A stretch of 64,000 bases of DNA from Achatina immaculata (Eukaryota > Mollusca > Gastropoda > Stylommatophora > Achatinidae). The translations under genes were made by a program, and so were the position numbers. Positions 20,813-31,938 of the stretch are shown in pieces; position 1 is the stretch's first letter, and every line of letters starts with the position of its first letter. The stretch covers positions 50,305,366-50,369,365 of the forward strand of contig CM019717.1 of assembly GCA_009760885.1 (NCBI GenBank), read 5' to 3'. Under the pieces are notes generated by a model. It was not told the origin of the DNA. It was given only the letters and a program-made list of their open reading frames with translations, and made no database searches.

Positions 20813-23588
20813 TGTAAGCATTTGGACAGGTCATGAGAAGTTAGAGAACCCGATAATCAGCTTAAAAAAAAATCAAAGGAAAAAGGAGAGGGAGACAGGA
20901 AAAAAAAAAGTGATATCAACAGGCTGACTAAAAGGCATGGGAAAATGACAAGTGTTTGAATTGATTAAATGCAGCAAGAACCAAGTACGACTGAGAAGCA
21001 TGATCACCACAGCTGTCTATAACAAGTAACAATGTCCTTGTACAAGAGTTGTTGATATACATTATCAGGAGGAATGATGAGACTAAGTGGATTTGATAAG
21101 TCATCAAACTTCAGTTGTTGATAATATAAACAAGATCTTGTTCTGTGCTATGCACACGTCAAGTGCTTGCTAGGAGAAATATATGGAAATCATGGGCTAT
21201 TGTTTGATGTAGATTTTCACTTTTCATTTGCACAGTAAAAGGCTGCTTTCTACTTTAAATGTTGGGAATTGTAGAATATGTCTGGCAGTTTTCTGGAGAG
21301 TAATTCTATGGGCAGCATATGTTGGTGCATGTAAGAAGACATCATTTTAACATACAGAACAGTTTTATGTAGGGATTTTGTGTTTTTTAAGAATTGATTT
21401 GTTGGCACATCTTTGATATCATATGTCCGTGTAGCACATTGCTCATTTTATTTTTTTTTTTCTGTCCTTATGGCTGGAAAACTAACAGAATGAAACGTAT
21501 TACGTTACAGATTAATATTTTTCTGCATACAGTACTGGTTCATGGAGAGTTTATGGCCACCAGGACAAAGTTTATAGTGTTCTCCAAGATCTGACAGCAG
21601 TTCTGGTGTTTTTGTTTTAGATTTAGACCATCTGGCCACCATTGTTGTCTTCATGTGGCAGGCACTCATGGAGTGTAGTCTAAATTACACAGAAGCTCCT
21701 TTGTTTGATGGGACACTACAGGTTAAACACGTAAGAACTCGGGATAAATTTTATTCTTCCTAGGCTAGGTATTTTAAGAAGCCACAGATGGAAGAGCTGG
21801 TATAGAGGATAGTCAGGTTCTTCACTTATATATTATCTGGCAAGACCATCTAGCTTGCAGCATCAGGGAGATTAAACCACCATCTCATGAACCAGGTTAT
21901 CAGTTGCAGGTGTTTGATGTAACAGCTGGCCACTGCAGATTTTTTGCTCTTTTCGGCCATCTGTGCCTGTTGAAATTGATATTGAGATTCTTTCCATGCT
22001 CCGAAGCCATGCGCTGATCGGTTGAGAACTGACAAAGTTGTTGCTGTGTATTGGGTGTGAACTACTGTCCCAATTAGTATTTTTTATCTTATTGTTATTG
22101 CTAATGACCAGTGCAGTGCAGTACTCTGTATTAGTATATTAGTTTGGTAGTGATTTGTTAGTGTCCTGAGAAATTAGCAATATGGCACTACCATGCAGTA
22201 AACTGGGACATAGTGCAGAAACTAATTTTAGAAAGTTGAAAGTATGGTTTACTGACTTGATTATATTTAAGCCATAATTACTGAAGTGAAAAATTCCATT
22301 TGAAAGATTTTTTTTTTTAGAGAATTGAGAATTATAAAAGGTAATTTTAAAGTGAGCGTAAATTTATTTTCATCTAGTAAAAAAAAATATGGAGGTTATG
22401 TGTTTTAGAAATATGTGATCCTTTTTTTGTATTAGGTATAATTACCCTTAGAGTATAGATGTATTTTGACTAGGGAAAAAAAAAATTAGATGTATTTTGA
22501 CTATGGAAAAAAAAAAATGTTAATGAAATTTATTTCCATGAAAACTTCAGTAGCTATGATCTGGATATAGGACTGTTTGACAAGTTTTTTTAAAATCCTG
22601 TTTTAAGGTCTCGTCATTGTGAGAAGGAATGATGGTGGTGACCTAATTGCAAATATCATGTGATTATATTTGTCAGATAAGAGTACACATGTAATACTCT
22701 CTTGAAGCTCAGTGAGTGCTTGGTCATATTGTGGTGTTTGTGTTTGAACTGACTAGAAGATAAAACTTCTGCTGGTTAATTTGAAAGGAAATTGCATCTC
22801 ACAGATAATTGCAGTCTAACTCATTCAAAATTAATCATGAAACTTTATTAACAATGATATGGAAATGTAGCAATGGTGAAATCATTGTTAGATTCTTTGT
22901 CCTTGATTCCTGTATTTAAGAGCACTCGTAATGTTTTATGTACAGTCAGGATAACAGATATGTAGGCTAGGCCCATGCAGGAAGGGCTTTGCTTGTACTC
23001 ACAGCAGGAGATGGCATAAAATAAAATTTGAAGTACATTTAGTGAATGTGAAAATATCAAGGTGAATTTATAGATGAAGAGAAACCCACATGAGTTTGAT
23101 GTACTAATATAACCACTACATATATGGCCTTTTTTAAAATTGAACTGTATTTTTATTTGATTGTTGTAACTTAAATTTCAAATGCACTTACTTTGTACTT
23201 TAAACTGTTAATGCACGTTGGGGAATTGGCTAGTGAATTTTTTTACTGTCTGTTAAAATGGTTCTGAACTGCAGAATAGTATGCTCCAAAAAATGTGCGC
23301 GGCTTGAAATGTGAGGACAGGTATTGTAAACACAAGTGTAGAATCCAAAATCAGATGAATGATGAATAACTGGAAGCAGTTAAAAAAATGCTAGCAATTC
23401 AAATAGCATTAAGCTGTATTAGACATATATAGATGGGTTTTATGTAACTGAAAAATTATAGAAACGGTTGTTATATTTTAAATAATTCTTTCATCATATG
23501 GTGTGGATATCCATAGATAAAATGCAAGGGCAGGTGTGGATATTTGGACAAAATTGGTGTTTCAACTCAGTTTGCATTCAGCATTGTT
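20813..23588. other. Unassigned AT-rich DNA
   Basis: No recognisable gene, transposon end or array. Short frames here have no family motifs. Confidence 0.4.
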
Positions 23589-23795
23589 TCTCTCTCTCTT
23601 TCTCTCAACCTTAAGTGCCCAAGGCACTTCTGCAAGGCTTTTTTTTGCAAATGCCTGTCCTTTGCCTTTTTTTTCGCTCTTGCCCATGTGAGCCCTCTAT
23701 TGCTGAACATCCTCTCTGTTCTTCTCCATGACTCCTTTAGTCTACCTTACTTCTGTTTCCCTGTGGTGTCTATCTTATCAGCATTGTTTATTTAG
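23589..23795 (-). mobile_element. LINE-C 3' fragment with (TC)n edge
   Basis: The fragment aligns with the 3' end of the long LINE-C copy (ccttaagtgccc, ttctgcaagg, gccctctattgctgaacat). Its 3' side is a (TC)n run at 23589-23605, as in the 31.9 kb copy. It is truncated after less than 200 bp. Confidence 0.8.
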
Positions 23796-23944
23796 GAATT
23801 TTGAGCTGATATTTTAAGCAGCTGCTTTTATCATTAGGAAGTACATATCAGTTTTGGCTATTTTATAATTTAAATATGTTAAATCACCAGTTTCAAACCT
23901 GAAAGTGTTCAGAAAAAAGTGTAGATTTTGTTTTTGTAATCCAA

Positions 23945-24356
23945 AATATATGCCTGTGAGACCTGGACACTTGCTGAGAAACACATAAATGCCTTTGAAT
24001 GTAAATACTATAAAAGAGTTCTTCAAATACCATGGACACAAAAAAAGAACAAATATATCCATACTATAAGAACTTAATATTAAAGAAGGCTGGCTAGTAA
24101 AGAGGATTACAGAGAGAAAACTTAAATATTTTGGACACATTAAACATCATGATACTCTAGAGAAAACTGTCTTGGAAGGGTACGTAATGGGAAAAAGAAA
24201 GAGGAAGACCAAGGTGAAGATGGCTGCAAGACATTGTTGATGATCTGCAAATGGATGCATCAGCGGCAGGCCATCTTTCTCACAACTGAGAGGCCTACAG
24301 GAGTGCTGTTAGGGAGGCAAAGTTCCGCAAGGGACATGCAAATGAGTGAATGAAAT
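23945..24356 (+). mobile_element. LINE-B 3' fragment
   Basis: Begins at the cctgtgagacctgg block and runs to ggcaaagttccgcaagggac and an AATG-type tail, as at 13.3-13.74 kb. Frames are broken. Confidence 0.82.
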
Positions 24357-25189
24357 CCAAAGAGACCTGAAATGAAAATTTGGAGAAGTGTGGGGGGGGG
24401 GGGGGGCCTCCAGTGAATTATCATTGGTTCAGAGGTCATCAACATGAAAAAAAAAAAAGGATGGGAACCACAGTATTAAATGATTTGAAATTGTTTTAGC
24501 ATTAACCCTTTCAACTTCTTTCTCAAAGACTCTTAGACAAACCATATTTGGCTTTTAAGTCATGGATCAGAATTTTCTCAAAAAGATTTTTAGATTTTAA
24601 AACTGTTAAAATTGTGCAGGAGAATAATTCATGTAGGATATTTCAGTTAATTTTGAAAAAAAAAAATTATTCCTTGTATAAATTGGACTACAGCAAAAAA
24701 GACAAAATAGATGAAGACTCCTGAAAATGAAATAGCCAAATTAAGTTGCAGGTAAATTGGATTTTACACCATGTCTTAATTTTGTTAAAAGATGATTAGG
24801 AATTGATTTACACAACGGTCGTTTAGAGAGACAAGAAAAGCACATCACTGACATTTTAAAAACATGGTGGCCGTAAACTTTTATTAGTGGTACACAAAGT
24901 TCTTAGCATCACAAGCAAGTATCAGTACTGGTAGCAAGTGACAGAAGTAAAATTTTAATATCAATAGCAAACAACTAAAAGAAGTTTCAGTATTTGTAGA
25001 ATGACACATAATTAAAGTTTAAAAAGTTAGTAGCATGCTACAAAAGTAAAATTTCAGTATTGGTAGTATGCACACGAAAAGGTTAAAGTAGTTGTGCCTT
25101 AACAAATTCAAAACGTATAAAGAATGTACTTTTTGTCTAATGAGCTGTGTTGTTCAAATTGTTTATCATTTCTCAATTATTTTAAATGT

Positions 25190-25447
25190 GGTCTATAAAG
25201 AGAATTAAACAAATAAAACTTAAATATTTTGGACACATTAAACGTCATGATAATCTAGAGAAGACCGTCTTGGTAGGGTACATAATGGGAACAAGAAAGG
25301 GAGGAAGACCAAGGCGAAGATGGCTGCAAGACATTGTTGATGATCTGCAAATGGAAGCATCAGCAGCAGGCCACCTTCCTCACAACTGAGAGGCCTACAG
25401 GAGTGCTGTTAGGGAGGCAAATTTCTGCAAGGGACATGCAAATGAAT
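25190..25447 (+). mobile_element. LINE-B 3' fragment, frame partly open
   Basis: The + strand codes IKLKYFGHIKRHDNLEKTVL, then GRPRRRWLQDIVDDLQMEAS and a stop. The end is gggacatgcaaatgaatg. This is the most truncated sizeable LINE-B copy. Confidence 0.82.
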
Positions 25448-28319
25448 GTATTTATAGTTCTTAGGAACTGTACCAGACTGAGAACTCAGTGAAATTGGGA
25501 GTACCAGTGTGGTATGGGGAAACGTGCTGGAGAAATTTCCAATTTTTGGAGAATAGATGAAAATTCATAAATATTTGCCAATCACAAGCTGTGTATTCAT
25601 AGGAGGTTATAAGAGAGCCCACAGTTATGGAAAATAAACATATCAATTCCTGAAGAGTGCTAAAGAAAATAAGTTTGCAAAATAAATCCAGCCAGACTTT
25701 TTCTTGTTTTTTTTTTTAACAAGAAATTGCATCCACATGAACATAGATTTTCAAATCCTATCTGTGAGCTCAGATTTTTTTTTGGGGGGGGGCTGAAGAA
25801 TGTGATCTTCAAATTTCCAGTAAATACTCTAAATATCTATATCTTTAACTGAATATGCTATAATATTTATCTTACATTTGTATTGACAGTATCATAGGTG
25901 CACCTAACATACAATTCAGATCTCCACTGTAGGAGGGTTGGGTTTGAATCATTAATACTTTTTATTACTTCTTGCAAGAAAATCAGATAATACAGTTCAA
26001 GCATTGTAAGTACTGTAGTAATTATGTCTTGAAGTACTGGCATGTTGATTATAGATAATAACTATAATAATTTTCCATTGGGGAAGGCCTGGGCATTATT
26101 CTGGTAGTGGTAGAATAATTTTAGGCTGTATTTGATTAGTTCTACCCAACAACAAAAAAATGTAACAAAAATTGTGCAAGTCAATAACATTTGCAGTCTG
26201 AAGTATAAAAAAACTTTATTTTCCTTTCATCTCTTTTTATTTTGATGGATTATGGCCAGTGTTCACTCTAAGCTGCACAGCAGTGTGTTCGCACTGAATT
26301 ATTTTTGGGTTCACAATAGTGACGGTTGGAATCTAAAATAAAAAACATGCATCACTATCATTCACTTTCTCTGACAGATAAGTCTACAAACCACAAATGA
26401 ATCAAAGCAGATTTTAAAGAAAACAGTATTTAGTTAGGCTGCAAGTGAAATAATAAATTCTTTTATGTTGATCACAAACTAGACTACAAATGAGACTTAA
26501 CTCAAAGATAGTTTTTTTTTTAACTAAATCAGTCTTCAACCAGTACAGGATTGGAGCACATGAAGATACACACTAATGGAAGAAGTAAGATTGAGTCACT
26601 GACATTTTTTTACTGTGACTGATGTTATGTTGTTGATTCTGCAAGCTGTTTTATTATTATTATCACCCGATATGAGCATTGATTGTTAGCTTTACAGTAT
26701 TACTTGATAAGCAATATTGCCTTCACATGTGGCTTGCTCGAAGCTAAAGTTAAAATTTAGTACACACTCTAATGTGTTTCTTATGAAAGCTGAATGTACT
26801 CACTGACAAATTTTATGTCAAGTAATGAAACAAGACTGTAAATACAACTCTTACTTAAAGCAAATATAATCTTCATTACTAAACACAATATAGTGGAGCT
26901 TACAGTCCATAAACAAAGAAAAGGAGGTATTGTAATGAACAGAAACTAATGCACAGATATAACCCTCCAAAAAAAAATCCTGCGGTAGATATTAAAATAT
27001 GCTGTATGTTTATTGAGGGAAAGATCTTGAGAATATGAGATAAGGTAGCTACACTACATTTGATTTCAAGTCAAGGGCAGTTTGTGGGAAAGCAATACAA
27101 ACATTGCATAAAATGCTGTTGGACACACGGAGTCGGAGAAGAAGGTAATGGAGACGTTATTTTGATTTGTACTGTTTGTTTTAAATAAAGGTGTCTGAAT
27201 GTTTTTTTTTTAAAATTCACTACTTGAGATCTTTATTCCTAAATGGCTACCATATTTCTGCAGTTTATTACTGCCTAATCATCATGCCTAACTATAATCA
27301 ATATATTCTTATATAAAAGTACGTATATATCCTGAGCAGGTTTCATCAGGAAGTTGTTTGATACTAAAATTAACAATAATAGCATTTGTTTGGTTATTGA
27401 GATTTTTTTTTTAAAGAGATGTGAAACTTGTGGTCATTTTATGCATGTAACAAATGTTAATGCCTGCATCCTTACCTTGTGATTAAGGAAATTTGAAAGC
27501 AATATGTGTTTGGAGGATGCAGTGAGCACATTTAGTGTTGATAAGCATTTGCCTAAATCATGACAAGGAGGAATTTGGCCTAGTTTTTAATGTGTTTTTT
27601 TAAAAAATCACTTCAGTGGTTTCTGAAGTTTTATGGCATTGTCTGAGATGCAAAATTTGTTGTTTTTTTTTAAAATACACCACTGCTAGATAGGATGTTC
27701 CACTTCAGGGTGCTGGGGTTTTTTTTTTTGGATTAAAATCTTAGGTAAAATTTGTTTTGATATAGAACATTTTTTTTCCCTCGTTTCGTTCTCTCTTTTT
27801 TTCTCTCTCTCCTCTCTCCCCCCCCCCCCCATGTTGAGGTAACAATATTTATTTTCTTATTGAAGAATTTGCACTGTCAGAACTTGATAGAAGAAAACTC
27901 ACCGTTTGTTGAGACAGCTACTGAAAGCCAACATTCCAAGGCTGGAGTCTTTACTCAGTGGTCCAGCGTTCAGTACAGGCAACACTAATCAGTAACGCTT
28001 TTGTTTTACATTAATTTTCATATCACGTTTGTTGCTACTGAAACCGGGATATTTCTCATGGTTATCGCCCTTCTTAATGACACGTCAAAAAGAGAGGTAT
28101 ATTTGAATTAGTCGAGCACTGTCGATGCATGTTCACTGTTTGGATTGCACTTTTGGTCCCTTGTTGATCAGAAGTTGATAAATAAAAGAGGAATATCAAT
28201 AATTTATGAATTTGATTTCTCGTGTTACATACACATTTTTTAAAACAAGTCAAAAAGGTTAGTAGAAATTGATGGGCTGTTAACTGAAATAATTTGGGGG
28301 GCGAAGACTGTACGTTTTG
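25448..28319. other. Unassigned AT-rich DNA
   Basis: No gene is recognised. At 26258 there is a hAT-like end (CAGTGTTCACTCTAAGCTGC) resembling the MITE at 61752, but I could not find its partner. Poly(C) and (TC)n tracts lie at 27780-27832. Confidence 0.4.
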
Positions 28320-29310
28320 GCAGTCAGCTACCCATAGCTGACATGCCGACGTCAGGGTTGGAGAACCATAGCGACCAAAACCCTGTCCACTTCTCCGTTG
28401 GTACCCCCAGAACAGGGCTAGCCTGGCTAACAGGGAGGGATCACCACAGTTCACATGGCGGTAGTATTGCACATCCTCTGCTTTTTAAACTCTTTCCGTG
28501 CTGGAGGAAGAAACACGGACGTGTCGTGGTGTGCGGGAGTAAAAACGCGGGTCTTGGTCTGTTAGGGGGTCTAGTTGTAAAATGGAATGGAAAACAGTAT
28601 TTCCATGTACTTCCGTATACTTAATATATTTCAAAGTATAGCTAAATGAATGAAAATTTCATAAATGCAGAGTTTTTTAGGAAAAAAAAAGTAACGTGAT
28701 GTTTTTAGACACTGATTGTGGCCAGCTCACCATCGGCGAGGTCTAGATCCGCGCTACTTATCACTACTTACCATCTGAGATGTGTAGATCTACTTGTCGA
28801 TCTCGTATTGTGATTCTGTATTGCATTCTTGCTGAATGAATGCCTGAACTAACCTCCTAACTACTTCTCCAGTCGTCTAAATATGTCTAGATCTACTTAG
28901 AAAACATTCAAGAGCAGCGGGGTGGCCATAAGCTATGTCCATACCCCTATCTACATCGTCAAAAATTGAAAAATTTCCATGCTTCGCGTCCTTGTTCTCG
29001 CTCGTAACTAGGCACGCATTCGCCATTTTTGAAAGTGTCACCGGAATCGCGGATGAAATATGTACAATCTAAATGTTACACTGCTTGTTTTAATGAAACA
29101 AACAATTGTCACTATAATGACCATACGGTAGCTTCGGGACACCGGAAGTGTCACTATATCGACCAAACGCACGGAAAGTGTTTAAGCTGCACTCTGGGAC
29201 TGAGAAAAAAAAATAGCCGCCATAACCCACACCGACAGGATGGTGTGTCTCAACACCTTCACAGCAATGACTAGAACACCCAGCTCTCAGTTCCAGTGAG
29301 ACACATGTAG
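28320..29310 (+). repeat. R335 repeat copy 2, split by a TTAA element
   Basis: 28320-28484 aligns with the first half of R335 (cgaagac, ctgacatgcc, gacgtcagggttgg, ctagcctggctaacaggg). 29186-29310 aligns with the second half (gactgagaaaaaaaatagcc, caacaccttcacagca, tctcagttccag). The middle is the 693 bp TTAA-flanked element. Confidence 0.75.
28489..29181. mobile_element. TTAA-flanked non-autonomous DNA element (piggyBac-type MITE)
   Basis: The 693 bp insert lies between TTAA at 28485-28488 and 29182-29185. Terminal inverted repeats are ACTCTTTCCGTGC and ACACTTTCCGTGC, 12 of 13 identical. A sub-terminal motif (gtcactata.tgacc... cggaag) occurs twice near the right end. It shares internal blocks with the 11.2-12.1 kb element and interrupts an R335 copy. 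Confidence 0.85.
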
Positions 29311-29524
29311 AATATCCGCGTGCAGGAGCAGACACACAGTTCTGTGTACACAATGTCTGTTAGTGAATGAGAAGGAAATACGTTATCATGAAAAGTTTTC
29401 ATGTCAAAAGTGACTTCGTCTGAATCCAGAGCGGATGAATGGTTTTTTTTTTGAGGGGGGGGGGGGAGAGAGGTGTGAAATAGAAAACAAAGTACATTAA
29501 ATATTGCATGCAGCCATGAAGTGA

Positions 29525-30020
29525 CTTATGTGGCATCGCTGGAAACGGAAAAAGCTGACATCCTAGCCAAACAGGACAGCAAAGCTTGAACATTTCAGCC
29601 TTCGGGTCAGTTAAAGGAGGCCGACCATCATGTGATGCCACTACGACCAACTGTGGGCCAAGAGCTGGGCACGGGCAGTGAACTAGATCAAATCCACCAG
29701 CTACAAAGGAACCAACAAACTGTCCTGTTCCGATTAAGAACTGGCTACTGCGGGATGCTGAGCCATCTCTACCGACTCAAGATCTCACATAACAGACGAA
29801 TGTCCTCGTAGGGGCGGAGTACAGACTCCTGAACATGTTCTCCAAGAGTGCCCAACTTTTACAGATCCACACAACCAGGCATGGCCACAGGACTCGGACA
29901 TAAGAGGGAAGCTGTGGGACAGTCAGGACGACCTGGAGAAGAATGTGGACTTCATCCTGGCGACCGGACTTCTGACTTAGCATGACCAGGAACTTGAACG
30001 CTGAAGAAGAAGAAGAAGAA
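29525..30020 (+). mobile_element. LINE-F fragment, C-terminus with GAA tail
   Basis: One + strand frame codes EKADILAKQDSKA (end of RNase H), then LFRLRTGYCGMLSHLYRLKI, a Cys-rich PRRGGVQTPEHVLQECPTF and KLWDSQDDLEKNVDFILATG before a stop. A (GAA)n run follows at 30003-30020. Small frame breaks are present. Confidence 0.78.
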
Positions 30021-30115
30021 GCATTGCGGGTATGGACAGACCACTCTGTGAGACAAATGTACACAAATAAAAAAGAAAAAGCAAAAATTAGTACGAAAAT
30101 ATTGTTTCTTCTTTA

Positions 30116-30877
30116 CATGTCCGTAAAATCATGGTGCGGTTTGAAAACTCTTTTCATAACTATACGCTGAAAATATACACTAAATGAAAGGGTGAATCCT
30201 AAAGTTTTGTTAGAAATGTTTAGCGTAATTTTATGTGGCTTCCCTTTTGTTGTCCTGCAGACATCTAAACGATACTTAAATTCTTCCCTGAAATGACTAC
30301 GCACATTTGATCCACAGATTCAACTGCCTCTGTTATTCTGAATTTTGTAAGCAGTAAAATGATAGTGTTTCTTCAGAATCTTTATGTATGTACGTAAGTG
30401 TGTTTTAAGGCCTAGTTTTTTAGCACGTGTACGCAACGATTTTTTTTTTCTTGCATCCTCACGTAGCTAGCGACCTCGTACAGTTTCAGTCAACTCTCCA
30501 CTAACGATGGCCTGTCGGAATGTTGTCCGGGTAACGGGCTACCAGTTTCCTTAAGCTGGTGATCCCAAAGAAGGACGTTATTTTTATTGTGGTGGCTCTT
30601 CGTTAAACACGCGACAATATTCACGCTGTACAAGAGTCGCAGATTCAAATTAGGCAAGTTAAAGAACCACCTCTGCACTGTCGCCATCTTGAACTGATGC
30701 GTCACGTGGTGGCGGAATGACGTTTTGTATTGCGTAACCGTCACGTGACAAACTACGAATCCGAAACCAGATGTAAAAAAAAATTACTTGCTCTTTAGTA
30801 TAAGGTCAGCATCTTGGCTTTGCTATATTTAGTTCTGATACTTTGAGTTTCAAACCGCACCATGATTTTACAGACAC
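30116..30877 (-). mobile_element. mariner/IS630-type element, internally deleted
   Basis: TA dinucleotides flank the insert. Terminal inverted repeats of about 30 bp share GTAAAATCATGGTGCGG and GTTTGAAA. On the minus strand the N-terminal helix-turn-helix remnant (LLWDHQLKETGSPLP) and the C-terminal end (YRLDVCRTTKG) survive, but the catalytic DDE/D core is missing. At 762 bp it cannot be autonomous. A sister copy is at 50971-51691. Confidence 0.82.
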
Positions 30878-31238
30878 TATATATATACTCCAGGATAATT
30901 TGACAAGTGCTTAGCCTTTGTACCCTGACAGTACTCACAAGTACCTCTTTGTTTAAACTGTAATATTTCATAAATGCAAACATCATTCTTGATGATACTC
31001 ACAGGAATATGTATAACCTCATTCTGTCAAACAACCGGTAAAGGGCCAGCACTCTGAAATTTTGCTCTTCATTGTGTGGAGTACTTTTTTTCTGTCGTGT
31101 CAAATAAAACTGGCCAATTTTTCAGAAAACTTGAGTTTTTTCCCTCTTTGTACTTGTAAATTCCATCCTTTAAAAAAAAACACATGAAAATGTTCATAAA
31201 AATTAATATCCCTCTTTCTATGTTCATAGCTCACCAAA

Positions 31239-31416
31239 TAGAAAAATAGAAGGAAGAAGATCAAGAGGAAGACCAAGAGAAATGATACTGGACAGTCTGA
31301 CGGGATGGTGTGAGGGGAGATCACCAACTGAGCTGATGGCCTGCATGAAGGATCGGGTACTCTGGAGAAAGCATAATAGCCAACGCCAGTCGGCACGGCA
31401 CATGATGATGATGATG
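31239..31416 (+). mobile_element. LINE-D, extremely 5'-truncated, with target-site duplication
   Basis: Flanked by AGCTCACCAAA at 31228-31238 and 31417-31427. It codes RRRSRGRPREMILDSLTGWC and KDRVLWRKHNSQRQSARHM, a LINE C-terminus, and ends in an ATG repeat tail. Only about 180 bp were inserted. Confidence 0.85.
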
Positions 31417-31891
31417 AGCTCACCAAAAACTGCCTTATGACTTAACAAAAATAATGAAAAAGTTACAGGGAAATTAATTCAGGATACAAAGGGTCTGAAG
31501 TACTTTCTCTTTTATTCTCCATATCGTCCCACTGCAAATCTTTCCTTTTTAAATTCATCCGCAACTTAAATCATCCAGAAACGCGACGAACACATAACTT
31601 TTTAAAAAAAGTTTCCCCTCTCTTTTTTCCATCGGGTTTTTTTTTCCTTTGTAAAAACTCGTTCATTGTGATATAAAGCCTTGACTGAAATCATATGGAT
31701 ACGAGATTTATGGCTCTTCTTCGTGCATGTGTCCAGGCATCTCAAACTATTAAACATATCCTACGGAAGTGCACCAACCAAGAAACCCTGGCAGCCATCT
31801 ACTGGTTCAACAAAACAATCCAAGAGGCTGAGCTCTCTGGTACCATACAGGACTTATTTTTTTCTTTTTAAATCAGTGTAATTTACGAAAG

Positions 31892-31897
<6 letters not shown>

Positions 31898-31938
<41 letters not shown>

